Positions 24,745-32,942 of a stretch of 64,000 bases of DNA are shown here, one piece after another. Both the position numbers and the translations under genes were made by a program. Under the pieces are notes generated by a model. It had not been told where the DNA came from. It saw nothing but the letters and a program-made list of their open reading frames with translations, and ran no database searches. Numbering within the stretch: position 1 is the stretch's first letter; every line of letters starts with the position of its first letter. The DNA comes from Brachybacterium sacelli (GTDB lineage Bacteria; Actinomycetota; Actinomycetes; Actinomycetales; Dermabacteraceae): the NCBI RefSeq assembly GCF_017876545.1, contig NZ_JAGIOD010000002.1:434001-498000 (forward strand), given 5' to 3'.

Positions 24745-25055
24745 CTGCAATGGCAAAGACTTTGAAGGGCTTCGTTGCGGAGCACCCTGTCGACCGTGGG
24801 CGTGTCGAGGCGCACAAGGAGCGGATGCTGGCTGAGGTTCGCGCCTACCGCCTGCGCGAGCTGCGGGAGCAGGCCGGACTCACGCAAGCGCAACTGGCAG
24901 AGCGTATCGGTGTCGGGCAGCGACAGGTTTCGAAGATCGAGCATGGCGACCTCGACAGCGCGAAGGTCGGCACCATCCGCAACTACCTCGAGGCCGTCGG
25001 TGGTGAACTCGCTCTCGAGTACGTGATGGGTGACCAGCGCGTACAGGTCGCCTGA
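24741..25055 (+). CDS. XRE-family antitoxin, copy 1
   Basis: 104 aa. Helix-turn-helix LRELREQAGLTQAQLAERIGVGQRQVSKIEHGDLDSAKVGTIRNYLEAVGG, then a short C-terminal strand (LALEYVMGDQRVQVA) that probably contacts the toxin. ATG 24741 overlaps the toxin stop (ATGA); ATG 24750 is possible. About 14 of 104 residues differ from copy 2 at 31964. It would bind the operon promoter and neutralise the toxin. Confidence 0.88.
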   Translation: MTAMAKTLKGFVAEHPVDRGRVEAHKERMLAEVRAYRLRELREQAGLTQAQLAERIGVGQRQVSKIEHGDLDSAKVGTIRNYLEAVGGELALEYVMGDQRVQVA

Positions 25056-25058
25056 TTT

Positions 25059-25107
25059 CAGACGTTACTCGGCTACGGAACGTGGTGGAGTTCAGGTTCA
25101 ACGTCTA
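25059..25107 (+). repeat. ychF-end repeat R5 (best preserved)
   Basis: 49 bp: CAGACGTT at the left, GGAACGTGGTGGAGTTC core, right arm AGGTTCAACGTCTA. The stretch ACGTGGTGGAGTTCAGG is identical to ychF at 5558-5574, and the rest restores the codons Phe-Asn-Val missing from ychF here. Confidence 0.8.
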
Positions 25108-25408
25108 AAAAGCGCCTCTGACCAGGGGTTTTATCTTCTCGACTTCCTGTTGGGCTCGACGGAAGAGTTTCGATCTACCATCAGCTGCTTAGCGTTTATC
25201 CCGCTGACCTGCGCTTTTAGTCGGCCCCTTCGGAACCTCCGCAGGGGGCCGACTCTTGTTTCTGCGGTGCGGGAGCGTCTCTGGGACGCAGCCTCGGCTG
25301 GCCAGTGCTGTGGCGGGTTCACATCGTTCGGCGCGCGATCTCTCGGGCGGTGCGCTGACTCAAAAATCAGTTTGACTCAAAAGTCGGGTGTCCCAACAGC
25401 GCCGCGGT
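25108..25408. other. Non-coding stretch with a terminator-like hairpin
   Basis: No gene seen. AGTCGGCCCC (25219-25228) pairs with GGGGCCGACT (25245-25254) across a 16-base loop and is followed by CTTGTTTC, a probable rightward terminator. A short direct repeat TGACTCAAAA occurs twice near 25360 and 25375. Confidence 0.5.
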
Positions 25409-25777
25409 TCACTGGGGCAGGTCTCGTTCTGCCAGAGTGCGAGTGATCTCGTCCCATTGGGAGCTCGCGACCAATTGGCGGTGCCGGCGCAAGGCGGTCT
25501 GCCATGACCCGAACTCCGCTGGCAGCTCGCGCCACGTGATGGCGGTGCGGGTCTTGTAGAGAGCCGCGTCGACGATCGTGCGTATGTCAGTGCGTGGACG
25601 CCCGCGGCGAGGGCCCTCTTCTGAGCCTGGATGCGCCGGCCGGATTCTGAGTGCGTTTCGCGGGAGGTTCGGGAGGGAATCCACGGGCGGTTCTGGTGAA
25701 TGGCGTGGGGTAGCTGCCGGTCTGCCCGGCCTTTCCACTGTCGATTCCTTCTCGTCGGGGCAGGGGCTGCAGGTCAC
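25409..25777 (-). pseudogene. Partial IS5-type transposase (N-terminal domain only)
   Basis: 122 codons. From about residue 57 on it reads RRGRPRTDIRTIVDAALYKTRTAITWRELPAEFGSWQTALRRHRQL, the N-terminal DUF4096-like domain of IS5 family transposases (compare the intact IS5 at 36146). The DDE domain is absent, so it cannot transpose. The first ~40 residues look non-coding. Confidence 0.5.
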
Positions 25778-27145
25778 GCTGTCATAGGGAGCTTCTCGGT
25801 GGCCTCGAACAGTGCTTCCCAGCCTGATTGCCAGGGCCAGTTCCGCGGTAGGTGCAGTCGCCAGGAGCGGGCCCGGTTGGCGATCCGGGCTGGCACCGCG
25901 ATCAGCTGGGCAAGGATCGTGGCCGTCCGCGCTTTTGCGTGGAGCTTCGAGGCGAGCACGCCGGCGGCGCGGGTGAGGTTGAAGGCGATGGCTGCCAGGA
26001 CGGTCCAGGCGCTGTTGGCGGTGAAGACCCCGGAGGGCAGGTGTGCCAGCGGCCCGTTCTTGAGGTCGGCGATGATCTGCTCGACGATCGCGTGATCACG
26101 GTGGGAGGCCTCCGCGTCCAGCATCGAGAGCGGGAAGTCGGTGAACACCGCGTGGTGACGGTAGGCGGCCAGTAACTCGTCCTGCCCACCACCGGTGGGG
26201 TCCAGGCGTTTGACGCGCCGCACGATCAATCGGGCGGTGACGTGCTGGTCCTGTCTGCGGGAGGTGAAGGCGGTGTAGGGAATCTCGGCGACCTCGGCAT
26301 CAGAGACCCAGCGCTGCTCACGCTCGTCCCAGATCGCCTGTGGGTACTTGATCCCCACCCACGCGTCCTCGGGGATCCGGGAGATCGCCGCGACCACGCC
26401 CGGGTTCATCCGGGCCGTGAGCGAGAAATGCGCTCCGCCGCGGCGGGCGGCGGCCACCACGCTCTGTTGGTAGTAGGCGCTGTCGGCCCGCACCGTCACA
26501 AGACCGCCGGCCCCGGCACGTCTCGCGGTGGCCAGGGACTCGGAGATCAGCTTGGCGGCCCCGTGAGCGGAAGCGGACGAGCCCTTGCGCAGCCGGATTC
26601 CGGTGATCGCCGGCGCCGCCAGCGGGGTCGAGAGCGTGGCGACCTGGGCGTTGAGTCCTTTGACGCCGCTGTAGCCGTAGCCGGCGCCCTGCTTGGCATA
26701 CCCGTGGGTGGCGCGGATCGTGTCATCGACATCCAGGTAGGCCACCTGTCCGGCGCCGGCCAGCAGGCCCGGCACCCGGCCGGCCAGGCCGGCCAGGAGC
26801 CGGGAGGCGACCGCGTCGAGCTGTCGCACGTGCCCGAAGGTGTAGCTGCGGACATGGGTGCCCAGCGTGGTCGGGGCCCGCCGCTCGGTGAAAGCGCGGC
26901 CCATCCCGCCATGGCGCAGCAGGTCCATGTCGGAGATGCTGTCCGCCCCAGCGACCATCCCCGCGACCAACGAGGAGACCTTCACCGTCGCGTTCGCCCC
27001 GGGGGGTGCCGGCGACGCTCACATGCTCGGCCACCAGGTCGCTCAGCCCGGCGGACTCGGCCAGGGCCATCACCGGGACCGGGCCCGCCCTCGCGATCAG
27101 ATTGCCGTCATCGAACTCGGCGGAGAAGTCATGGGATACTCGCAC
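25774..27145 (-). pseudogene. IS1380 family transposase, frameshifted
   Basis: Two frames together give a full-length IS1380-type transposase. The N-terminal part begins at GTG 27145 (VRVSHDFSAEFDDGNLIARAGPVPVMALAESAGLSDLV), with GGAG upstream. The rest starts around 26985 (VKVSSLVAGMVAGADSISDMDLLRHGGM, then YLDVDDTIRATHGYAKQGAGYGYSGVKGLN, DSAYYQQSVV, IVEQIIADLKNG). The shift is at a run of six C on the coding strand near 27002; five would restore the frame. It may be a real mutation, programmed slippage or a sequencing error. IS ends were not identified with confidence. Confidence 0.75.
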
Positions 27146-27263
27146 TACCGGTGCTCCTGTTGCTCGGCGATCTGGAACCCTTATCAAGTCCCATTATCGC
27201 AGGCCACAGGAGCATTCGGCTGTCACGACCCACCCACCCCGCCGGCGGATCCAGGATGAGTAC

Positions 27264-27319
27264 TAGAGGTTGGTATGTGCGGGAACGTGGTGGAGTTCCG
27301 CTTTTCAAACTAACGTCTG
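27264..27319 (+). repeat. ychF-end repeat R6 (with 7-base insertion)
   Basis: TAGAGGTT at the left, GGAACGTGGTGGAGTTC core, then CGCTTTTCAAACTAACGTCTG. The same unit with 7 extra bases just before the right end. Confidence 0.65.
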
Positions 27320-27539
27320 GTGAGGTCTGACGGGCAACGGCTGCACATCGCCACACTCCACGTCCCCGTCGATCGGGACGTCGAGCCGTCCGAGCGCATC
27401 TACGACGGCCTAGTGTTGAGTTAGGCACTCTGTACGCGCGGCGCGAATCCTGCCCGCTGGCACGGCGTTGGTTTGATCGAAGAAGGTCTCTTGTCTACCT
27501 CCTGAACCGCTGTGCCTCTCCGAAGCTCGTGGCACTCGC
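27320..27539. other. Short non-coding stretch after R6
   Basis: No gene supported. One plus-strand frame (LHIATLHVPVDRDVEPSERIYDG, about 27333-27412) reads like protein but has no start and ends at once; it may be a remnant. Confidence 0.3.
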
Positions 27540-28229
27540 CTACTGCAGCTTCTCAACCCTGCTCAACCGGCCGAGCCATTCGATGAGGAGCTGGGTCTCC
27601 GCCCTGCCGAGGACATCTGGTTGTGCTGCAGCGAGCTCGATGGCAGTGGTGAGCGAGTCGTTGGCTCGTGTTCCCTTGCCGGTGATCGCCGAGATAGCGC
27701 CTTCACGGACAGTTTGAGACAGGGCAGGATCCGGCGCTGCCAGGATGATCTGGCGCAGGGTGACGCCGATGTTGGTCACTAGGATGTGCGCGGCAGCCTG
27801 CTCAGAGGGCACCAGAAGCCTGCCCTGTTCGGCGGCCCGCGCCGTGAGCGCGCGCAGGATCTCGCTGGGACGGGACTGCGCCTCGGGGGAGTGCCCAGGG
27901 CGGACCTTCCCGTACATCAGAGTGTAGAACCCGGGGTTGGCCAGACCGAAGGCGACGTGGGCATCCCAGCCGGCACGGATGTCCTGGATGGGATCGCCCG
28001 AGGACTCCATCGACGACTTCTCGTTCAGGTAGAGGTCGAACCCGTGCTCGATGACAGCGTCGATCAGCCCTTGCTTGGAGCCGAAGAAGTGGTAGAGCGT
28101 CGGCATCTTCACCCCGACTGCGTCGCACACCGCGCGCAGGGAGAACTCCTCGCCGGGGGCGGCGGCGATGAGGTCGGCGGCTGCCGCTATCAGTCGCTCC
28201 CGTGTATCGCTTGTCGGTGCTCCTGTCAT
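27540..28229 (-). CDS. TetR/AcrR family regulator
   Basis: 229 aa. HTH at residues ~9-55 (RERLIAAAADLIAAAPGEEFSLRAVCDAVGVKMPTLYHFFGSKQGLIDAV). The C-terminal domain of this subgroup (WDAHVAFGLANPGFYTLMYG) is common in regulators placed beside short-chain dehydrogenases. ATG 28229, divergent from the SDR gene at 28293 with a palindromic operator between them. Likely represses the SDR-SnoaL pair and itself. Confidence 0.88.
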   Translation of the reverse strand: MTGAPTSDTRERLIAAAADLIAAAPGEEFSLRAVCDAVGVKMPTLYHFFGSKQGLIDAVIEHGFDLYLNEKSSMESSGDPIQDIRAGWDAHVAFGLANPGFYTLMYGKVRPGHSPEAQSRPSEILRALTARAAEQGRLLVPSEQAAAHILVTNIGVTLRQIILAAPDPALSQTVREGAISAITGKGTRANDSLTTAIELAAAQPDVLGRAETQLLIEWLGRLSRVEKLQ

Positions 28230-28231
28230 AG

Positions 28232-28253
28232 TGCTACGTTAGCGTATGTAGCA
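28232..28253. promoter_or_regulatory. TetR operator between regulator and SDR gene
   Basis: TGCTAC (28232-28237) and GTAGCA (28248-28253), a 22-bp inverted repeat placed between the two divergent starts. Confidence 0.65.
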
Positions 28254-28292
28254 GAGTAATACTGTTGCATACCAACGATATGGAGGGCTGTC

Positions 28293-29048
28293 ATGGCCGA
28301 TCACACGCTCAACGGCAAGAACGTCCTGATCGCGGGCGGCGCGAAGAACCTCGGCGGGCTGGTCGCTCGTCACGCAGCCGAGGCCGGCGCGAACGTCGCG
28401 ATCCACTACAACTCCGACTCCAGTCGCGCGGACGCGGAGCAGACGCTGGCCGCCGTCGAAGCGGCTGGAGGCAAGGGCGCGGTGTTTCAGGGGGACCTCA
28501 CGGTTCCGGCGAACGTGGCCGAACTGTTCGCCGACGCTGAGGCGGCTCTGGGGACGATCGATGTCGCGGTGAACACGGCGGGCAAGGTGCTGCGCAAGCC
28601 GATCGTGGAGACCACCGAGGACGAGTACGACTCGATGTTCGACATCAACTCCAAGGCCGCTTACTTCTTCATCCAGGAGGCCGGCAAGAACCTCGCCGAC
28701 GGCGGCAAGATCATCACCATCGTCACCGCGCTGCTGGCCGCGTTCACCGACGGCTACTCCACCTACGCCGGAGGCAAGTCGCCGGTGGAGCACTTCACTC
28801 GCGCCGCGGCCAAGGAGTTCGCCGGCCGAGGCATCTCCGTCACCGCGATCGCGCCCGGTCCGATGGACACGCCGTTCTTCTACGGCCAGGAGACCCCGGA
28901 GCGGGTCGAGTTCCACAAGTCGCAGGGTATGGGCGGTCAGCTCACGAAGATCGAGGACATCGCCCCGATCGTCCGCTTCCTCGCCTCCGAGGGCTGGTGG
29001 ATCACCGGCCAGACGATCTTCGCCAACGGCGGCTACACCACCCGCTGA
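28293..29048 (+). CDS. Short-chain dehydrogenase/reductase
   Basis: 251 aa. Cytosolic NAD(P)-dependent oxidoreductase. The cofactor motif is GGAKNLGG (residues ~10-17), the NxAG-type motif is VNTAGK, the catalytic Tyr-x3-Lys is YAGGK, and GQTIFANGGY is near the C-terminus, all typical. Ribosome site GGAGGG before ATG 28293. Followed after 29 bases by a SnoaL-like gene. The substrate is unknown. Part of a cassette with TetR, SnoaL and LtrA genes. Confidence 0.88.
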   Translation: MADHTLNGKNVLIAGGAKNLGGLVARHAAEAGANVAIHYNSDSSRADAEQTLAAVEAAGGKGAVFQGDLTVPANVAELFADAEAALGTIDVAVNTAGKVLRKPIVETTEDEYDSMFDINSKAAYFFIQEAGKNLADGGKIITIVTALLAAFTDGYSTYAGGKSPVEHFTRAAAKEFAGRGISVTAIAPGPMDTPFFYGQETPERVEFHKSQGMGGQLTKIEDIAPIVRFLASEGWWITGQTIFANGGYTTR

Positions 29049-29077
29049 GCTCGACCCTACGAAATAAGGAGCGCCCC

Positions 29078-29407
29078 ATGGCAGCACCCACCATCCCCGA
29101 ACCCGTGGCCTCGTTCATCACCGCGGTCAACGACCACGACGAACAAGCCTTCCTCGACGCCTTCGCTCCTGACGGGACCGTCGACGACTGGGGCCGCGAC
29201 TTCACTGGGCGCGAGCAGATCAAAACCTGGAGCGACAAGGAGTTCATCGGTTCGCGCGGCACCCTCGCGGTCGAGGAGGTCGACATCGCCGCTAGCACGA
29301 TCACCGTCATCGGCGACTGGCGCTCCAACCACGCGAACGGCCGCTCGAAGTTCGTCTTCGACGTCGACGGCGACAAGCTCGCGAAGATGACGATCCGCGA
29401 AGGCTGA
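29078..29407 (+). CDS. SnoaL/NTF2-like protein
   Basis: 109 aa. A small cone-shaped NTF2 fold: VASFITAVNDHDEQAFLDAFAPDGTVDDWGRDFTGREQIKTWSDKEF, then VIGDWRSNHANGRSKFVFDVDGDKLAKMTIREG. Such proteins are small isomerases/hydrolases or ligand-binding partners. Ribosome site AAGGAG before ATG 29078. Co-transcribed with the SDR upstream and ended by a strong hairpin at 29427. Confidence 0.82.
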   Translation: MAAPTIPEPVASFITAVNDHDEQAFLDAFAPDGTVDDWGRDFTGREQIKTWSDKEFIGSRGTLAVEEVDIAASTITVIGDWRSNHANGRSKFVFDVDGDKLAKMTIREG

Positions 29408-29426
29408 GAGCCGGCACGAGCGTCTC

Positions 29427-29458
29427 GAGCGGGCGTCCAGCCAGTTGGACGCCCGCTC
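29427..29458 (+). terminator. Hairpin terminator after SDR-SnoaL
   Basis: A perfect 13-bp stem, GAGCGGGCGTCCA (29427-29439) with its complement at 29446-29458 and a 6-base loop. No T run follows, so termination may be partial. Confidence 0.6.
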
Positions 29459-29509
29459 GTCGCTGTCGTCTTCGAGGCCCCCGCACCACACATACGAGGT
29501 TCACCAACC

Positions 29510-30676
29510 ATGACTACCGTCCCGCTCGCCCGCATCGGGCACCGTCGATCCGAGGTCGGCCCCGTCGAGCTCTTCTTCGACCTGGTCTACGTCTTCGCCA
29601 TCATCCAACTCTCGCACCTGCTCATCGAGCACCTCTCCTGGGAGGGCGCTGCCCAGACCATCGTGGTGTTCGCCGCGGTGTGGTGGGGCTGGAACTACAC
29701 CGCCTGGGCGATGAACTGGCTGGATCCGAGCCGCACCCCAGTGCAGCTGCTCTCCGGGGTGCTCATGCTCGCCGCACTGGGCATGTCGATCGCTATACCC
29801 AGCGCCTTCGGCGACGGAGCCTGGCTCTTCGTCGGGTGCTACCTGTTCATGGGCCTCCTCCGTCCTATGTTCATGATGATCACCTACCGCGGCCACCAGC
29901 TCGCAGCCAACTACCGCATGCTGCTGCTGTGGACCCTGCTGGCCGGCATGTTCTGGGTCCTCGGTGCGGCACTGCCCCTCGAGTGGCGGCTGGGTCTCTG
30001 GTTGATCGCGGTGCTCATCGACTACGCGGCCCCGCTCGCCCACTACCGGATCCCCGGTATCGGCGCAGCCCCCATGCACCAGTGGGACACCGACGCCGAG
30101 CACCTGGCCGAGCGCAACCGACTCGTCTTCATCATCGCCCTGGGCGAGTCCATCCTGCTCATGGGCGGCAGCATCGTCTCCCACGGGCAGCTCACCCCCG
30201 GCCTCGCTCTGAGCTTGATCGTCGGCTTCGCGTCCCTGTTCGTGCTCTGGTGGAACTACTTCGCCCTCGCTGGCCCTGATACCCACGGCGGGGACTCGTC
30301 AACTGGGGCTCTCCGATCGGCCTACGCCTATGCGCATGCTTTTATGGTCTTGGGCGCGATCCTCGTCGCCGTCTCCATCGAGCTGCGGCTCTCCCACGAC
30401 CACCTCACGCCCGCAATCGTTCTCGTGACGGCCGCAGGTCCGCTCGTATACCTGGCAGGGAACCTGCTGTTCCTCCGGTCCCGATTCGGACGCCTCGCAC
30501 GGTCACGATTCATCGCAGCAGCCGTGCTGGTGGGGATCATGATCGCCGCGATGCTGCTGATCGATCACCTGCCGGTGATTGCGTTGAGCGTCGCTGTACT
30601 CTCCGTGACGGCTATTCTCGCCGCCCACACCGCGTACACGACATCGAAACAGTCGGCGCTCGATAACCGGCGATGA
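29510..30676 (+). CDS. Low temperature requirement protein A (LtrA) family membrane protein
   Basis: 388 aa, about ten membrane helices. The N-terminal signature VELFFDLVYVFAIIQLSHLL is characteristic of LtrA. Further helices include TIVVFAAVWWGWNYTAWAMNWLD, RLVFIIALGESILLMGGSI and the C-terminal LPVIALSVAVLSVTAILAAHTAY. The family is named for a Listeria gene needed for growth in the cold; its biochemical role is not established. It follows the SDR-SnoaL pair after a hairpin and ends its cassette. Confidence 0.85.
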   Translation: MTTVPLARIGHRRSEVGPVELFFDLVYVFAIIQLSHLLIEHLSWEGAAQTIVVFAAVWWGWNYTAWAMNWLDPSRTPVQLLSGVLMLAALGMSIAIPSAFGDGAWLFVGCYLFMGLLRPMFMMITYRGHQLAANYRMLLLWTLLAGMFWVLGAALPLEWRLGLWLIAVLIDYAAPLAHYRIPGIGAAPMHQWDTDAEHLAERNRLVFIIALGESILLMGGSIVSHGQLTPGLALSLIVGFASLFVLWWNYFALAGPDTHGGDSSTGALRSAYAYAHAFMVLGAILVAVSIELRLSHDHLTPAIVLVTAAGPLVYLAGNLLFLRSRFGRLARSRFIAAAVLVGIMIAAMLLIDHLPVIALSVAVLSVTAILAAHTAYTTSKQSALDNRR

Positions 30677-30916
30677 CCTGGCAACCTCTATCTGAGATCC
30701 TTCTGCGCCCGATCGCGGTGCTCAGGAGCGAGCGACGCGCTTTGCTTTTCAACTGCGATCCTCGGTCATAGCTGGCCGACCGCATCGCGGTGAGAATGCT
30801 CCTTTGCGTCGCCGGTGGCTATGCGCACCTGGTCTCGGCCGTGCACTGTACGAACGGATCAGAGCAACGCTCTGACCCGCGGGATGATTAGCGCTGGCAA
30901 CTTGACTACTCATCGT
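30677..30916. other. Non-coding stretch before repeat R7
   Basis: No gene seen. A small hairpin TCAGAGC-AAC-GCTCTGA lies at 30859-30875. It may act as a weak terminator for the LtrA gene. Confidence 0.35.
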
Positions 30917-30965
30917 CAGAGGTTGGTTTGTAGCGAAACTCGGTCGAATTCCGCTTCAACGTCTG
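30917..30965 (+). repeat. ychF-end repeat R7
   Basis: 49 bp: CAGAGGTT at the left, CGAAACTCGGTCGAATTC core, right arm CGCTTCAACGTCTG. The right arm keeps the ychF codons Arg-Phe-Asn-Val. Confidence 0.7.
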
Positions 30966-30985
30966 ACTTGTCCCGGCCGGGGCGA

Positions 30986-31435
30986 TCAGGCTGATCCAGT
31001 CTGCTTCGCGTCGGCACGTCGCGAAGCACGCGACGTGAAGGATCCCGCAGTGAGCATCGCCAGGGCTGCGGATCCTGCGCCTATTCCGCTCCAGACCGGT
31101 AGACCGGAGATGCCGCTCAAGGAGAATCCGAAGACGATCCAGAAAACGAGAGCTCCAGTGCCTGCCGACAATGCTCCCAGCCATGCGCGCGAGGTGATCG
31201 AGCGGTTTCGTTCTCGCGTCCACAGGATCATACAGATGGCATAGAGCGCGCTGGCTGCGGCTGCGGTAAGCGCGCCGAAGAACGCCCCGTAGAACGGCAT
31301 TAACACCAGGGCAGACTCTTCGCCCCGATCAAGCGGGACGAGCCTCGTGAAGACAACGAAGAGGAACACCCCTGCGGTTACGATGCCCACGACGAATAGC
31401 CAGCCGATCACGAGCCCGTACGACTTCCAGAACAC
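30986..31435 (-). CDS. Small four-helix membrane protein
   Basis: 149 aa with GTG start at 31435. Four hydrophobic stretches: GLVIGWLFVVGIVTAGVFLF, FYGAFFGALTAAAASALYAI, LGALSAGTGALVFWIVFG and WSGIGAGSAALAMLTAG. The C-terminus is basic (RASRRADAKQ). No family recognised. Only gene of its cassette (30917 to 31513), on the minus strand. Confidence 0.6.
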   Translation of the reverse strand: MFWKSYGLVIGWLFVVGIVTAGVFLFVVFTRLVPLDRGEESALVLMPFYGAFFGALTAAAASALYAICMILWTRERNRSITSRAWLGALSAGTGALVFWIVFGFSLSGISGLPVWSGIGAGSAALAMLTAGSFTSRASRRADAKQTGSA

Positions 31436-31512
31436 CTAATGACGATATCGCTTCGCGACGTGACGCATCGCTATCTCGGTGCGTTACTGGCCTTGGCTTG
31501 TAACGAGTGCTG

Positions 31513-31561
31513 CTAACGAAACCGCTCATGGCGACCCGGTCGAGTTCCGCTGCAACGTTGC
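31513..31561 (+). repeat. ychF-end repeat R8 (degenerate)
   Basis: The core CGACCCGGTCGAGTTCCGC and CAACGTT at the right match R7 and the consensus; the left arm is not recognisable. It stands at the expected place before a toxin unit. Confidence 0.5.
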
Positions 31562-31581
31562 ACGGCTCGATCGCGGGCTCA

Positions 31582-31619
31582 TTGCGAGTAGACCATGCGG
31601 GGTCTATACTGGAGGTATG
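31582..31619 (+). promoter_or_regulatory. Promoter of relE-like copy 2, leaderless start
   Basis: TTGCGA (31582-31587), 17-bp spacer, TATACT (31605-31610), then ATG at 31617, 7 bases after the -10 box. A transcript from this promoter would begin at or next to the start codon. Confidence 0.7.
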
Positions 31620-31967
31620 TGGAGCGTGGACATCGAGCTGATCGTTGGGTGGCTCGCTTCGCTGGACGATGAATCTCGTGCGCAGGTGGTCGCTGCAATC
31701 GAGCTACTTGAATACCGCGGTCCTCAACTTGGGCGGCCTATCGTCGACACGGTGGCATCGTCGAAACATCGCAATATGAAGGAGCTCAGGCCGGGGTCGT
31801 CCGGTCGGTCAGAACTGCGTATCCTGTTCGCTTTCGGTCCAGAGCGCTCGGCGATCATGCTGATCGCCGGTGACAAGTCCGGCAATTGGAAGCGCTGGTA
31901 CACGAGAAATATCCCGAGGGCCGACGACCTGTTTGACGTTCATTTGCGCAGATTGAAAGGAGAGTGA
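31617..31967 (+). CDS. RelE/HigB-like toxin (phage Gp49-like), copy 2
   Basis: 116 aa, intact. Same family as the copy at 24403: VDIELIVGWLASLDDESRAQVVAAIELLEYRG, MKELRPGSSGRSELRILFAFGPERSAIMLIAGDKSGNWKRWYTRNIPRADDLF. Predicted translation-dependent mRNA interferase. The start codon sits at the predicted transcription start, so the message is probably leaderless. Overlaps the antitoxin gene by 4 bases. Confidence 0.85.
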   Translation: MWSVDIELIVGWLASLDDESRAQVVAAIELLEYRGPQLGRPIVDTVASSKHRNMKELRPGSSGRSELRILFAFGPERSAIMLIAGDKSGNWKRWYTRNIPRADDLFDVHLRRLKGE

Positions 31968-32278
31968 TCGAGATGGCCATGTCGCTGAAGGACTTCGTCG
32001 CCGAGCACCCTGTGGACAGGGAGCGTGTCGATGCGTACAAGGAGCGGATGCTCGCCGAGGTGCGCGCTTACCGTCTCCGCGAATTGCGCGAAGAAGCGGG
32101 CCTGACCCAAGCGCAGCTCGCGGAACGTATCGGCGTGGGGCAGCGTCAGGTCTCCAAGATCGAGCGCGGGGACCTCGACAGCGCGAAGATCGGCACGATT
32201 CGCAGCTACCTCGAAGCGGTCGGCGGGGGCTTGGCGATCGAGTATGTGTTGGGTGACCAGCGCGTGCAGGTTGCTTGA
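31964..32278 (+). CDS. XRE-family antitoxin, copy 2
   Basis: 104 aa with GTG start overlapping the toxin stop (GTGA); ATG 31973 is possible. HTH: LRELREEAGLTQAQLAERIGVGQRQVSKIERGDLDSAKIGTIRSYLEAVGG. Partner and repressor of the toxin encoded at 31617. Directly followed by repeat R9 and then the second higBA-kinase unit. Confidence 0.88.
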   Translation: MIEMAMSLKDFVAEHPVDRERVDAYKERMLAEVRAYRLRELREEAGLTQAQLAERIGVGQRQVSKIERGDLDSAKIGTIRSYLEAVGGGLAIEYVLGDQRVQVA

Positions 32279-32281
32279 CTC

Positions 32282-32331
32282 CAGATGTTCCGCAAGTGAC
32301 GAAACGCGGTGGAGTTCCGGTTTAACGTCTA
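32282..32331 (+). repeat. ychF-end repeat R9
   Basis: 50 bp: CAGATGTT at the left, CGAAACGCGGTGGAGTTC core, right arm CGGTTTAACGTCTA. The right arm is nearly the same as in R1, which also precedes a higBA-kinase unit. Confidence 0.7.
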
Positions 32332-32357
32332 GCGTTAATAGCGACGGTCGTTATACA
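32322..32357 (+). promoter_or_regulatory. Promoter and operator of the second higBA-kinase unit
   Basis: TTAACG-TCTAG-CGTTAA (32322-32338) overlaps the right end of R9. The -10 box TATACA (32352-32357) is 8 bases before GTG 32366. Same layout as at 20321. Confidence 0.5.
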
Positions 32358-32365
32358 CTGGTCTC

Positions 32366-32647
32366 GTGATCAGATCGTTCGGCAGCAAGGACACCGAACG
32401 CATCTGGCATGAGCAGTACGTCAAGCGCGTCGACCGGACGGTGCAGCGGGCGACCTTGCGGAAGCTCGAGCTGATCCATGCGGCGACGGATGTCGAGGAC
32501 CTCCGGGTCCCGCCGGGGAACCGCCTGGAGCGGCTGGTCGGCGACCGTTGCGGGCAGCACAGCATCGGCGTGAACGCGCAATGGCGTCTCTGCTTCGTCT
32601 GGAGAGAGGGAGGTGCGGACGGTGTCGAACTCGTCGACTACCACTGA
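32366..32647 (+). CDS. higB: HigB-type toxin, copy 2
   Basis: 93 aa, about 91 percent identical to the toxin at 20365 (8 differences, among them R to C at residue 62 and R to G at 51 and 68). WHEQYVKRVDRTVQRATLRKLELI and NAQWRLCFVW are unchanged. The lost Arg residues are in the region that contacts RNA in HigB relatives, so activity may differ; this is inference. GTG start, probably leaderless. Overlaps higA. Confidence 0.88.
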   Translation: MIRSFGSKDTERIWHEQYVKRVDRTVQRATLRKLELIHAATDVEDLRVPPGNRLERLVGDRCGQHSIGVNAQWRLCFVWREGGADGVELVDYH

Positions 32648-32942
32648 GTCCGATCTGATCGAGCCGATCCACCCGGGAGAGATCCTGATGGAGGATTTCA
32701 TCGAGGGATTCGGGATCACGCAGAACAAGCTGGCGGTGTCCATCGGTGTGCCGCCGCGTCGGATCAACGAGATCGTGCACGGCAAGCGAGGGATTACGGC
32801 TGACACGGCGATCCGTCTGGCGCGGTACTTCGGGACGTCCGAGGAGCTCTGGATGAACCTGCAGTCGAACTACGAGCTTCGGCTCGAGCGGCGGGCGCTG
32901 CGCGACAAGGTCGCTGCGATCACGCCGCTGGTAGTCGCGTGA
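32622..32942 (+). CDS. higA: HigA antitoxin, copy 2
   Basis: 106 aa from GTG 32622, with GGAGG upstream. About 3 of 106 residues differ from copy 1, far fewer than in the toxin or kinase. The two antitoxins can probably neutralise either toxin and repress either promoter. HTH and flanks as described for copy 1. Overlaps the kinase gene by 4 bases. Confidence 0.9.
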   Translation: MSNSSTTTESDLIEPIHPGEILMEDFIEGFGITQNKLAVSIGVPPRRINEIVHGKRGITADTAIRLARYFGTSEELWMNLQSNYELRLERRALRDKVAAITPLVVA

